This document shows positions 45,127 through 55,985 of a DNA stretch of 64,000 nt, in pieces; position 1 is the stretch's first letter, and the number at the start of each line of letters is the position of its first letter. The DNA lies in NCBI GenBank assembly GCA_963920575.1, contig OY986965.1:6031134-6095133 (forward strand). Direction: 5' to 3'. This DNA is from Narthecium ossifragum (taxonomy: Eukaryota; Streptophyta; Magnoliopsida; Dioscoreales; Nartheciaceae). The notes under the pieces were generated by a model. That model saw nothing but the letters and a program-made list of their open reading frames with translations. It was not told the DNA's origin and made no database searches. The position numbers and the translations under genes are program-made.

Positions 45127-45571
45127 TGTAAGGAATCATGTCTAGATTCCATATTTATTGGCAATTTTGTTGATTTAATCTTGAAATTAATTAGATTTGT
45201 ATTATGATTCATACAAGACTAATTGAAGGTAAATTGGATCAAATGGGATCAAATTGGCTCAAGTCAGATCAAGTTAATGACAAAGTTTAATCACTGCCGT
45301 TGGATTGGAGAGAAGCGGAATCGGACAGCATGGATAAATAACCATGTGTACGCGAGGAGTCGGTACAGTGAGTTCGTCATAACTTGTGTAAACGGTACTC
45401 TTGGCTTTTAGTGGATTGGTTTCGCATGGTCCTGCGTTGGACCCGTGGTTTTTTCCCGTGAGGGTTTTTCCACGTTAAAAATCGTGTGTATTCCTTCTTG
45501 TGTGTGCTTGACTTATTTCATATCTCTACTTCCGTATATTTCGAGTAATCTGTGGGGTATATTTAATTTCA
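45127..45571 (+). repeat. Right LTR
   Basis: 445 bp, TGTAAGG...ATTTCA, matching the left LTR except for the extra block there. Differences such as ATGTCTAGATTCC against ATGTTAAGATTCC show moderate divergence, so the insertion is not brand new. Confidence 0.9.
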
Positions 45572-45771
45572 TCTCTAACTCGTTCTCTCTGTCCATGGTG
45601 CGGTTCCGAGGGGACGCCGCCGTTCCAAAATTTTTGAATGCGCGAAATCGTGATTCAATTCCGCGCATTCGATATCTAGCACGGATGGCAAACGGTGGAA
45701 TCGGGTGAACGAGGAGCGAACGCTTCTGGTCATTAATTTGTGGAGCCAAACGCCCTCTAACTTTATGCAGC

Positions 45772-46214
45772 GGTGGGAATGGTGGCGCTCAGGAAAGAAG
45801 GGGAGGTGCAATGGGCTCACGGTGAAGTGGTAGAGACAAGCTCTATACTGGAGACGGAGATGAAGGCAGTGCTAATAGCCATCCGGCTGGCTGAGGAAAG
45901 ACAGGAAAGGCAGGTCATAATTGAATCTGATTGCCATGTTGCTGTAGATATTCTGAACGAAAGAAGGTTGTGGCCGGATGAGATCGGTGGACTCGTAAGA
46001 GAGATTTTGAGTAGGGTATCATGTTTTGAATTTATCTTGTTCCTTTACATTCCTAGAACTTGTAATGAGCGTGCAGATGAGCTGGCCAGATGGTGTCGTA
46101 TAAACCGATCTGGATTTGATTGGGCGCTTGGTGATAGATCAGGTGGTAGTATCTGATGAGCTGTAGTATGTAGTTGTACCTAGCTTCGGCTGAACTAATC
46201 AAAAAAAAAAAAAA
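45772..46214 (+). mobile_element. 5'-truncated LINE stub (RNase H end)
   Basis: A 13-bp duplication AACTTTATGCAGC flanks it (45759-45771 and 46215-46227). It encodes the last ~125 codons of a LINE RNase H: SILETEMKAVLIAIRLAE, IIESDCHVAVDILNERRLWP and YIPRTCNERADELARWC, and ends in poly(A). The frame is still open. Confidence 0.9.
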
Positions 46215-46734
46215 AACTTTATGCAGCCGTGCTCGTCCATATATTTTGTTCACACTATAATAATTTGAAATGTTATTGGAGTTTGGTGTGTTATTGAGAT
46301 CACAGCACCCAGGAATCGCATTCTCTGAGCACAGATTCCTATCTTCGTTGGATTGTAAAACTAGCTGCTGACTGCTAGCAGAGAACCAAATAAAAAAAAA
46401 AAGCAGATGCTTCATGTTCATTATTCCATAAGGAGTTTTGGGGGACACTTGCAAGTTTTATCCTAGCTATAAATTGGCATTCTAGGTGCTTTTATGTTGG
46501 AATTAGGATTTACCTCATAAGGATATGATAAGAATAAAATGATTATTTTCAGCAAGACATATGTATTGTAGCTCATGGCTTTAAGAATCCATGTAAGTTG
46601 TAATTTAGTAAAAAGAGTCACTTATAATATAGGTGGGGGGTTCCATTCCGATTCGCGTGCGACTCACGCCCTCAAAAGAGCCCGTGAATGGAATCACATG
46701 ATTGATCACCCACTTGCCCAACAAAATACAACGT

Positions 46735-46820
46735 TGGTCCAAGTCTGTGGGTCTGCCTTATTATTATAGCCTTCTCTATGTTCGACTTGGGTGCATTCAC
46801 TGTGGAAGTCTTTCTTTTAT
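46735..46820 (+). repeat. Upstream block shared by the two PP2 genes, copy 1
   Basis: GGTCCAAGTCTGTGGGTCTG...ATTATTATAGCCTTCT...GTTCGACTTGG...TGTGGAAGTCTTTCTT is repeated at about 48598-48690 before the second PP2 gene, marking a tandem duplication of about 1.86 kb. Confidence 0.8.
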
Positions 46821-46935
46821 GTGTTCTTTAATAAACCCGTCCTAGACTTTGTAATGTTATTAGCCAAGTGATGTAGGCATTCTCAGAAAAGTCTAGATTT
46901 GTCCCATGGTGATGGCATAGGGGTCTTGGCAAGCG

Positions 46936-46946
46936 GTTTATAAATA
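46936..46946 (+). promoter_or_regulatory. TATA-like box before PP2 gene A
   Basis: GTTTATAAATA about 140 bp upstream of the ATG at 47085. Position and sequence fit a TATA box, but it lies in or next to an A-tailed segment (AAAAAAAAAA at ~46986), so it could belong to an old retroelement. Confidence 0.35.
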
Positions 46947-47084
46947 ATTGTTCCTAGCCATTTGGGGTCAGTCATCTAATGAGACAAAAAAAAAAGCATC
47001 TCAACCAACCTTCCTCGGCCTCTCTGGATGCAAATGCCATCAAGGGAATAGCACTGCAGCAATAACAAGAGTAAAACTAAGAAG

Positions 47085-47910
47085 ATGACTGAGCATCCTA
47101 AGCCTCACAACTATGAAGCCATTCTCCAGGACGGCGGCCAGGAGCCGGCGGAGCTCCTCAAGCGCCTCCGCGAAGGGGTGCTGCTCAACAACAACACAGT
47201 GGTACGTAACTATTCCTCATGGTCATAGAATACCAATTCTGAGTGGCCAAAGGTTTCGATCTCTTATTGATGACCACCTCCAAAATTGATTAATCCACCA
47301 GAAGTATTGGACCGAGCCACGGGTGAACAGCAATTGCTTCATGATCTACCCAAGGGGTTTGGGCATCGCCTGGGGTGAAGATAGCAGATACTGGAAGTGG
47401 TTTCACGAGGAAGAGTACATTTTTTTTCTCAATATCCCATGATTTTTCATCTGGTTCTTAATCAATTAATCACATGTAGAAGCTCTGTTAATTTTTATAT
47501 GTGTACTGTTTATTATTTGTTTCAATTAATTAAGCAGTGAACAAGTGGAAGTTGCGGAGTTACTGGAAGTGAGTTGGCTGGACGTGCATGGAAAACTGGA
47601 GATTGATTACTTGACGCCTGAAACCAGGTATGAAGTTGCATACATAGTGATGCTGAAGAATCATTCAGGGTTCGAGGAGAGTGTGACACTCAGGCTGGAG
47701 CTGCCGGACGGCGAGATGACCGAGCGGCAGCTCTGCCTCGACAGGCTGGAGCCGGACGAATGGCAGGAGGTGAAGGTGGGGGAGTTCGTAGCGGGCAGCG
47801 CAAGAGCTGGAGAGGTGAGGTTTTGCTTGAGGAATATTGCCGGGAACTGGAAGAAAGGGCTCATAGTCCAAGGTGTCCGGATAGCGGCCAGCCCCCGGCG
47901 TCATATTTGA
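47085..47910 (+). CDS. PHLOEM PROTEIN 2-like lectin A; exons 47085-47201, 47302-47414, 47538-47910
   Basis: Exons of 117, 113 and 373 nt give 200 residues. Donors GTACGT and GTACAT, acceptors CCACCAG and TAAGCAG; the second junction GA|T yields EEDEQVEVAELL. Recognised PP2 blocks: HNYEAILQ at the start, KYWTEPRVNSNCFMIYPRGL, IAWGEDSRYWKWF, VEVAELLEVSWLDVHGKLE, YEVAYIVMLK, and NWKKGLIVQGVRI near the end. PP2 proteins are lectins (binding GlcNAc-type sugars) found in phloem sap and other tissues, linked to wound and insect responses. The start matches the short, domain-only PP2-A form with no F-box. It is intact and lies 1.2 kb before a paralogue in the same direction. Confidence 0.92.
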
Positions 47911-48597
47911 TGATGGACGCACTGATCCATGGCTGCTGGCATGCTAGTATCAATAGTAATAATGGTTTGCCACTTTTAATTTGTATCACCCGAGTTTGTA
48001 TTAAAAGCTGGAAAACTATGCCTCTATCTGTTTGAGGCATATATGGTGTTGTTTAACTGTCTGAATCGTGTGCTTAAAATTGTGCTCCAACTTTGGAAAT
48101 GATAAAGGAAGGTTTGCTGATGTATTTAAGGGGAGAGGAATGATGTTCCAATCTAAATTTGGTGCTCTCCTTAATGCATAAGACCAATTGATCATATCGG
48201 AGGCTCCATCGAGCCTAACAGCACTTAAGCTAACTCATATTTGTGGGAAATTAAACATTGATTTGGACCATGACGCTCCATCAATCGATACAGGTAACCA
48301 AACACTCCTAAATGTCGGGTCTTGGCGCGATGGTTTCTTCGATTGGATGCTGAGCCCTCCAATTGTTGGATGGAATGCCAACTGAGTTTAATGTACCCAA
48401 GCAGTACACTACATGTTTAATTTGTTGAGAACTAGTTGCTGTATATATTGCTTGAACTCTGAATGGGTATGAAAATTTGCTGATTTGACTTGAAATGCAG
48501 CAATTCATTCGGGATGCCACCTTGGACCACAAATATGATTTAACACCATCTATTTGGTACTCTTTCACTTGGAAATTTCATACTGTCATCTTTTTTC

Positions 48598-48690
48598 TTG
48601 GTCCAAGTTTTGCGGGTCTGCATTATTATAGCCTTCTTTTAAGTTAGACTTGGCATTCTGCATTACTTGTGGAAGTCTTTCTTCATGTTT
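48598..48690 (+). repeat. Upstream block shared by the two PP2 genes, copy 2
   Basis: TGGTCCAAGTTTTGCGGGTCTG...AGCCTTCTTTTAAGTTAGAC...TGTGGAAGTCTTTCTT matches the block at 46735-46820. Confidence 0.8.
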
Positions 48691-48723
48691 GGATAGTCTA
48701 TGATCAACTAAACAATTGAGAAG

Positions 48724-48945
48724 ATCCGGGAGTTTTTAGATTTTAGATTTTGACTCGGTTGTCTTTTTGCATATTCCTAGGAGGACTCCTAATACTATAG
48801 CTGATGAAATTACGAGATGGTGCCGTTGTCTTGAAACGCCATTTATTTGGGTTGGGGGATGAGGCATGAGGGGAGGGAGGGCCTTCGACGGTCGCTGTAA
48901 TTGTATCTTTGTATAAGCTTTCGGGATGAACTATTCAAAAAAAAA
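48724..48945 (+). mobile_element. 222-bp LINE 3' stub between the PP2 genes
   Basis: An 18-bp duplication AACTAAACrATTGAGAAG, one mismatch (48706-48723 and 48946-48963). It encodes FLHIPRRTPNTIADEITRWC, the last block of a LINE RNase H, and ends CTATTCAAAAAAA. Confidence 0.9.
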
Positions 48946-49074
48946 AACTAAACGATTGAGAAGTTCCCATCCCATTTGTTGTTTCATAACAATATCTCAG
49001 TCAACCCTTCCTCATCCTCTCCTTACAATGGATGCAATTCGATCAAAGGAAAATTAAACAGGAGAAACAAGAAG

Positions 49075-49915
49075 ATGACAGGGCATCCTCACAACTATGA
49101 AGCCATTCTGCAGAAAGGCGGCCAGGAGCCGGCGCCGGAGCTCCTCAAGCGCCTCCACAAAGGGGTGTGGCTCAACAACAACACCATGGTAACTCTTCCT
49201 CATGATCATAGAAAACCAATCCTTAATGATTCCTGAATGCATACGCAAATTGATCAAGGGCTTCTCTTTTTCACCTCCAAAATTAATCCACCAGATGTAT
49301 TGGACCGAGCCATGTGCGAACAGCAATTGCTTCATGATCTTCCCAAGGGGTTTGGACATCATCTGGGGTGGAGATAGCAGATACTGGGAATGGATTAAAA
49401 CGATCAGTCTCCAGGAAGAGTACAATCTTTTCTCAATATCACGTAACTTTTGATCTGTTCTTAACTAATCATGTAGAAACTCTATTATTTACGTATGTTC
49501 GTATCTATTTGTTTCAAGCAGTGTACAATGGGAAGTTGCGCGGTTATTGGAAGTATGTTGGCTGGAAGTGAATGGAAAACTGGAGATGGATTACTTAACG
49601 CCTAAAACCAAGTACGAACTTTCATTCATAGTGATGATGAAGAATCCTTCAGGGTTTCAGGAGAATGTGATACTCAAGCTGGAGCTGCCGAACGGCGAGA
49701 TGAGCGAGCGGCGGCTCTGCTTCGACAAGCTGGAGCCGGACGAATGGCATGAGGTGAAGGTGGGGGAGTTCATAGTGGGTGGTGGTAGCCAAGGAGGTGG
49801 AGAGATGAAGTTTGGTTTGAAGGATATCACAGAACACTGGAAGAAAGGGCTCATGATCGAAGGAGTCCGGATATCGGCGATCCCTCGGCGTCCTGTTCCG
49901 ATGAACGTATCATGA
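49075..49915 (+). CDS. PHLOEM PROTEIN 2-like lectin B; exons 49075-49188, 49295-49419, 49522-49915
   Basis: Exons of 114, 125 and 394 nt give 210 residues, with the same intron positions and phases as gene A (ATG|GTAACT, CCACCAG|, GA|GTACAA, CAAGCAG|T). Blocks: HPHNYEAILQKGG, MYWTEPCANSNCFMIFPRGL, IIWGGDSRYWEW, VARLLEVCWLEVNGKLEMDY, WKKGLMIEGVRISAIPRRP. Differences from A: four extra residues around KTISLQ in exon 2, a glycine-rich insert (GGGSQGGGE) in exon 3 and a longer C-terminus (PVPMNVS). It is intact. It has the closer match to the pseudogene at 57.5 kb, and its downstream DNA is the source type of the 53-54 kb array. Confidence 0.92.
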
Positions 49916-50039
49916 TGAACAATTTGTTCCATGGCTGCAGGCATGGTGTTGTATGTATGTGTGTCCCTGTTTGAAGTATCATCGCGGCTGCAGGCATGGT
50001 GTTCTGATGCTTCATGTATAAATGTATGTATGTGTATCC

Positions 50040-50270
50040 CTGTTTGAAGCATCCATGATGGTTTGCCACCTTGATTTGTATCACCTGAATTTGCATTAAA
50101 AGCTGGAAACCTATGCCCCATATTACACGTTATTGCCGTCCAACTGCTTGATGGAACGCTTGAGTGGTTTCATGGGGTTCTTATGTTAGCACTCTTTTAT
50201 TAAAGACGTGATGGCCAAAGGGTATTTATTCATGCCCTTTAGCTAGATCGTCATTTTCCTTCTTGTATTA
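50040..50270 (+). repeat. PP2-B downstream DNA, the single-copy form of the 280-bp satellite
   Basis: From GATTTGTATCACCTGAATTTG through TATGCCCCATATTACACG, GGTTTCATGGGGTTCTTATG and GTATTTATTCATGCCC to CATTTTCCTTCTTGTATTA. The same order of blocks is found in each unit at 53.2-54.7 kb and at 56.0 and 57.9 kb. Confidence 0.85.
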
Positions 50271-50862
50271 TGATGCAGGACCAGGGCCGGACCTGACTGA
50301 GTCCGATCCGTTTCCAAAGCGATCCGGACGTATTCGGATTCCATTCGTCCGACTGAGACCTTTGGATGGCCATAACTTTTGATCCGACCGTCCGATCGGG
50401 GCGTATGACCCGTCGAAACGACCGGGTCGACGGGCCCGTCATTTATCGTGGGAGATCTTCGATCTCTCCACGACAGCTTGTCGAATCTCCAAATTCCGTC
50501 TCCTTTTGCTCTAAATCGCAGTTTTAGTGAAAACTTTCCTTTTATGGCAGTTCTATCGGTTTCTATTTTTGACAAAATTCCTAGTTTGAGTAGGATTTAT
50601 CCTTTTCTTTTAAATTCCGGATTTAATTCCAGCTGTTAGGACTTGGATTAGGATTGAATGGTTGAGTCCATGTTTTAGTTGAGTTGGTCTTTCCTTAAAT
50701 CTATAAAAGGAGGCCTAGGGTTTGTAAAGAGTCAGTTTTGATGAATAAGAAAATTAGGGTTTTGTTTTCTCCCCTTGAGAATTCTGGTTTTTCTCTCCCA
50801 TAGAGAGGACGGTTGTCTCTCCCGTTGAGAGGTTCCACCTTCCACGTTTTACCCTGCGCCAC
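50271..50862. mobile_element. ~590-bp insertion with a TATAAAAG box, possible solo LTR
   Basis: It interrupts the PP2 flank between two copies of CTTCTTGTATTAT. It has CTATAAAAGGAGGCCTAGGG (from 50701) followed by GATGAATAAGAAAATTAGGG, a promoter/polyadenylation pair like that of LTR elements. The flanking repeat is too long for a normal LTR duplication, so the class is uncertain. Confidence 0.45.
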
Positions 50863-51669
50863 TTCTTGTATTATTATATTTAGGGGGATTTGGCCAGAGG
50901 CCCAAATGCTCGTCTTAATTTGTCAATAAGCCAAGGCAGTACTTTTTTCAGGCATTAAACCCAAATAGCATGCAAAAAGACATCACTACCTTTTCTCCAC
51001 CATCGCCTTATCCTCCCAGCGCTCCCTCTTCAGCCGGGCTGCCTCCATCTCTCCTCAACCACCCCCGTTGCGGTGCTCCGGCCGAGCTTGCAAGGGAGAG
51101 GGCGGCAATCGTAGCGTGGGAGGGAGAGAGAGATCCGGAGGGAGGGAGCTCGAGGGAGAGCTACGGCGAGGCGAGCGGCGTGCGAGGATAGCGCGGTCGT
51201 CGTGGAAGGAGGAAACGGCACCGGATGTCAGGGAGCTCGAGGTCGGTGACGGAGGTCGGCATCAGGATCGGTGGAATTGGGGAAGAGGGGGGTTTGTGCG
51301 TAAGAGGAGAGGCGGCCGGGAGAGTGAGGGGGAAGGGTTTGATCATGAGATGATGTGAGTTGAGCAGGGCCGACCCAATCAATTTTGGGGCCTGGGCAAA
51401 TAAATCGGATGAAGCTTGAGTATTTACTAATCATAGTTAATAAGAAAATTAAATTAATTAAATATGATAAGCTTATTTACAGGGGGAATGGGTCAAACCC
51501 CCATAAGTCTAACTTATGGGGGCCAAAAACGCATCTAAACAGTTTTTTGGATAAAAACACCGTCCTCCTGGCAAACGACGCCTGTCTGCGTGTAGTTGTT
51601 GTTGTTTCCCTTGTGACACAAAAACGTGGCAACTTATTCTCCCTCCTCCTTTTTTTAATTTTTTAATCT

Positions 51670-52700
51670 TTTAATGTCATGGGTTTCCTCTCAATGTAAT
51701 AGATAGAGTTTTCTCTCAAGTGAATGTGTTTTCTCTCAATGTCATGGGTTTTCTCTCAATGTAATAGATAGAGTTTTCTCTCAAGTGAATGGGTTTTCTC
51801 TCAATGTCATGAATAGAGTTTTCTCTCAAGTGAATGGGTTTTCTCTCAATGTAATAGATAGAGTTTTCTCTCAAGTGAATGTGTTTTCTCTCAATGTCAT
51901 GGGTTTTCTCTCAATGTAATAGATAGAGTTTTCTCTCAAGTGAATGGGTTTTCTCTCAATGTCATGGGTTTTCTCTCAATGTAATAGATAGAGTTTTCTC
52001 TCAACTGAATGGGTTTTCTCTCAATGAAATGGGTTTTCTCTGGTTTTATCTCAATGTAATAGATAGAGTTTTCTCTCAACTGAATGAATTTTCTCTCAAT
52101 GTAATGGGTTTTCTCTCAATAGATAGAGTTTTCTCTCAACTGAATGGGTTTTCTCTCAATGTAATGGGTTTTCTCTCAATAGATAGAGTTTTCTCTCAAT
52201 GTCATGGGTTTCCTCTCAATGTAATGGATAGAGTTTTCTCTCAAGTGAATGGGTTTTCTCTCAATGTAATGGGTTTTCTCTCAATAGATAGAGTTTTCTC
52301 TCAATGTCATGGGTTTCCTCTCAATGTAATGGATAGAGTTTTCTCTCAACTGAATGGGTTTTCTCTCAATGTAATGGGTTTTCTCTCAATAGATAGAGTT
52401 TTCTCTTATTGGAATGGGTTTTCTCTCAATGGACTGGGGTTTCTCTCAATGAAATGGGTTTTCTCTCATTGGACTGGGTTTTCTCTCATTGGACTGAATT
52501 TACTCTCAATGAAATGGGTTTTCTCTCAATCGACTGAGTTTTCTCTCATTCGAGTGATTTTTATCTCATTTGACTAGATTTTCTCTCATTCAAATTGATT
52601 TTCTCTCATTGGAGTGAGTTTTCTCTCAATGAAATGGATTTTCTCTCAATGAACTGGGTTTTCTCTCATTGGAGTGAGTTTTCTCTCATTGACTGGGTTT
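51670..52700 (+). repeat. TTTTCTCTCAATG minisatellite, ~1 kb
   Basis: The basic word GGGTTTTCTCTCAATGTAAT recurs about every 19-23 bp, often in a ~45-bp double form with GATAGAGTTTTCTCTCAAGTG. Variants change gradually to the right (CATTGGAGTGAG, CAATGAAATG). The array leaves one frame open for 182 codons (52029-52577), giving repeats of GFSLNVMGFLSIDRVFSQ. Confidence 0.95.
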
Positions 52701-52730
52701 CTGTTTTCTCTTTTACTTTTATACTTTCCA

Positions 52731-52751
52731 CTCTCTCTCTCTCTCTCTCTA
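52731..52751 (+). repeat. (CT)n microsatellite
   Basis: About ten CT dinucleotides between the minisatellite and the TTTGGCAGATAGCGATGTCC repeats (two to three copies, 52760-52890). Confidence 0.9.
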
Positions 52752-53169
52752 GTTTGTTCATTTGGCAGATAGCGATGTCCTTCCTTTGGCAATTTTCAAT
52801 ATTCATTTTTTGTTCCTTTGGCAGATAGCGATGTCCTTCCTTCCGCAACTTCCTTTGGCAATTTTCAATATTCATTTTTTGTTCATTTGGCAGGCAATTC
52901 TTACTGAATCGGTAGGTTTGAAAATAGGGATGGTCAAGGCTGATGCCTTTCTGACTCAGCTAAATGTTATGTTAACCCAGTCCTGCCATCATGACCCAAT
53001 TCAGTGTAGGTTTGAAAATAGGGATGGTCAAGGCTGATGTCGTCATTTATTTATTAGTTACTCGCGGAACAATATAACTAATAAATAAATGGGTTTTTGG
53101 CTTAAAACACATGAAGTGGTTTTTTGAACAGTAAAGTTTGGTTACTATGGAGGTTTAGCCAATTACCCG

Positions 53170-54723
53170 TTATATTTATAGTTGAGCTCTCAATCCTTCG
53201 TCCTGAATTAGGGTGGGTAAATACATACCCATATAACCACAAATTCAAGTGATTTTTATCACCACCTGAATTTGCATTAAAAGCTGGAAAACTATGCCCC
53301 ATATTAGACGTTATTGCCCTTCAATTGCTTGAGAGAATGCTTGAGTGGTTTTATGGGGTTTTCATGTTAGCACTTTTTTTTATTGAAGACGTGATGCCCA
53401 AAGGGTATTTATTCATGTCTCTTTAGCTTGATCATCATTTTCCTTCTTGTACTATTATATTTATAGTTGAGTCATCAATCCTTCGTCCTGAATTAGGGCG
53501 GGTAAATACATACCCATATAACCACAAATTCATGTGATTTGTATCACCTGAATTTGAATTAAAAGTTGGAAAACTATGCCCCATATTAGATGTTATTGCC
53601 CTCCAATTGCTTGATGGAATGCTTGAGTGGTTTCATAGGGTTCTTATGTCAGCACTCTTTTATTAAATTGCTTGATGGAATACTTAAATGGTTTCATGGG
53701 GTTCTTATGTCAGCACTCTTTTATTGAAGACGTGATGCCCATAGGGTATTTATTCATGTCTCTTTAGCTTGATCGTCATTTTCCTTCTTGTACTATTATA
53801 TTTATAGTCGAGTCCTCAATCCTTCGTCATGAATTAGTGTGGGTAAATACGTATCCATATAACCACAAATTCAGGTGATTTGTATCACCTGAATTTGCAT
53901 TACAAGCTGGAAAACTATACCCCATATTAGACGTTATTGCCCTCCAATTGCTTGATGCAATGTTTGAGCGGTTTCATGGGGCTCTTATGTCAGCACTGTT
54001 TTATTAGAGACGTGATGCCCAAAGGGTATTTATTCATGTCTCTTTAGCTTGATCGTCATTTTCCTTCTTGTACTATTATATTTATAGTTGAGTCCTCAAT
54101 CCTTCGTCCTGAATTAGTGTGGGTAAATACGTCCCCATATAACCACAAATTCAGGTGATTTGTATCACCTGAATTTGCATTAAAAACTGGAAAACTATGC
54201 CCCATATTAGACGTTATTGCCCTCCAATTGCTTGATGGAATGCTTGAGCGGTTTCATAGGGTTCTTATGTCAACACTCTTTTATTAAAGACGTGATGCCC
54301 AAAGGGTATTTATTCATATCTCTTTAGCTTGATCGTCATTTTCCTTCTTGTACTATTATATTTATAGTTGAGCCCTCAATCATTCGTCCTGAATTAGGGT
54401 GGGTAAATACATACCCATGTAACCACAAATGCAGGTGATACAAATCACCTGGATTTGCATTAAAAGTTAGAAAACTATGCCCCATATTAGACGTTATTGC
54501 CCTCCAATTGCTTGATGGAATGCTTGAGTGGTTTCATGGGGTTCTTATGTTAGCACTGTTTTATTAAAGACGTGATGCCCAAGGGTATTTATTCATGCCA
54601 CTTTAGCTTGATCGTCATTTTCCTTATTGTACTATTATATTTATCGTTGAGCCCTCAATCCTAAATTCTGAATTAGGGTGGGTAAATACATACCCATATA
54701 ACCACAAATTCAGGTGATTTGTA
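53170..54723 (+). repeat. ~280-bp tandem array derived from a PP2 3' flank
   Basis: TATGCCCCATATTAGA-type words occur at about 53297, 53578, 53921, 54199 and 54479 (spacings ~281, 343, 278 and 280; the long one has an internal duplication of ~63 bp near 53660). Each unit runs TGGGTAAATAC, TTTGTATCACCTGAATTTG, ACGTTATTGCCCTCC, TTTCATGGGGTTCTTATG, GTGATGCCCAAAGG, TTGATCGTCATTTTCC. The array runs into the N gap, so the true copy number is unknown. Confidence 0.93.
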
Positions 54724-54923
54724 NNNNNNNNNNNNNNNNNNNNNNNNNNNNNNNNNNNNNNNNNNNNNNNNNNNNNNNNNNNNNNNNNNNNNNNNNNNNN
54801 NNNNNNNNNNNNNNNNNNNNNNNNNNNNNNNNNNNNNNNNNNNNNNNNNNNNNNNNNNNNNNNNNNNNNNNNNNNNNNNNNNNNNNNNNNNNNNNNNNNN
54901 NNNNNNNNNNNNNNNNNNNNNNN
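54724..54923. other. Assembly gap (200 N)
   Basis: Exactly 200 N, directly inside or at the edge of the 280-bp array, as expected where tandem repeats break an assembly. The right side starts with unrelated GC-rich DNA. Confidence 0.98.
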
Positions 54924-55159
54924 CCTCCACCTTGGATCCGGACGCCAGCCGACATGATTCGGCGTTCCCTCGGGCCGAGACGGCGTCCACCGTCGTGATC
55001 CGGCCGGATCTGACCGCTGCTGCTCCTATCCTTCCCAGATCCAAATCCGCCGGCCTTCGAAAACCTCAAGGCTCCCGACCGCCGCCGCTCCTATCCCTCC
55101 CAAGCGTTGATCAGCAGCGGTAGCACGATGGCGGTGGGACCGATGGTGCAATGGGGAGG

Positions 55160-55680
55160 ATGTAGCGATGCTACGATGGAAGGAAAGAGGAAAGAGAAAA
55201 GAGGAAAGAGAAAAGAGAAAAGAGAAAAGATAAAAGAGAAAAGGGAAAAGGGAAAAGGGAAAAGGGAATACTGATGCTACGATGCTACGATGGACTAAAA
55301 GATAAAAGAGAAAAGAGAAAAGAGAATTCTGGAATGCAACCGTCAAAAAATAGTGGACTAGATCACCAAAAAGAGAAAAGAGAAAAGAGAATTCTGGAAT
55401 TCTGGAATGCAACCGTCAAAAAATAGTGGACTAGATCACCAAAAAGAGAAAAGAGAAAAGAGAAAAGGGAATACTGATGCTGCGATGCTACGTTGGACTA
55501 AAAGATAAAAGAGAAAAGAGAAAAGAGAAAAGAGAATTCTGGAATGCAACCGTCAAAAAATAGTGGACTAGATCACCAAAAAGAGAAAAGAGAAAAGAGA
55601 AAAGAGAATTCTGGAATGCACTTGAATGCAACCATGAGAAAATGGTGGACTAGAACACCAAAAAGAGAAAAGAGAAAAAA
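55160..55680 (+). repeat. Minisatellite of GAGAAAAGAGAAAAG blocks and a ~60-bp unit
   Basis: GAATTCTGGAATGCAACCGTC followed by AAAAAATAGTGGACTAGATCACC recurs at about 55323, 55390 and 55534, and in a diverged form at 55607; GATGCTRCGATGCTACG occurs twice. AAAGAGAAAAG runs separate them. Confidence 0.9.
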
Positions 55681-55985
55681 GAATACTCGAAAAATTAATT
55701 AAATATTAAAATTATCGCAGTTAAAAATTAATTAACTACAAATGCATTTAAAACTTGGCACAGATTCGAAGGAAAAAAAAATTAAAAGTATTGGAGCTAT
55801 CACATTTCACCATACAAAATGCATTAATACTTGGCTGATTTCATGACCACATTAATAGCAAGGGTTAGAAAGGTCCTAAAATTAAATATAACCACCTATA
55901 ACTACCATAACTGATGAAAAATGGTGCTTAACCCTTAAAACTAATGACATGGGTGTACCCATCAACAAGTTACACAAAAATGGTG
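55681..55985. other. AT-rich non-coding DNA
   Basis: No exon, and no repeat that I recognise. Confidence 0.5.

Larger units (their letters stand above)
41172..45571 (+). mobile_element. Gag-only LTR retrotransposon (TR-GAG type), 4.4 kb
   Basis: The LTRs start TGTAAGGAATCATG and end ATTTCA; the 5-bp duplication TCTCT flanks the element (41167-41171 and 45572-45576). A primer-binding site TGGTATCAGAGC follows the left LTR, and a purine tract AAAGGGGGAGA precedes the right one. Only gag is encoded; no protease, integrase, RT or RNase H was found from 43780 to 45113. It would depend on enzymes from another element. Confidence 0.9.
50883..53169. mobile_element. MULE-like element, 2,287 bp, with an internal minisatellite
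   Basis: An exact 9-bp duplication TTATATTTA (50874-50882 and 53170-53178) interrupts the PP2 flank; the flank resumes with TAGTTGAGCTCTCAATCC. Ends GGGGGATTTGGCCA and (inverted) CGGGTAATTGGCTA match at 10 of 14. Inside: a GC-rich block (51000-51360) with low-complexity ORFs, a ~1 kb minisatellite, a CT microsatellite and a duplicated TTTGGCAGATAGCGATGTCC block. No transposase. Confidence 0.75.

Noticed and set aside
52029..52577. 182-codon ORF in the TTTTCTCTCAATG repeat as a gene
   Set aside because: It is a direct product of the tandem repeat; no start context, no domain, and the repeat units vary freely.
53170..55680. CRISPR array
   Set aside because: Plant nuclear DNA, units of ~280 bp or ~60 bp without spacer-repeat structure and no cas genes.
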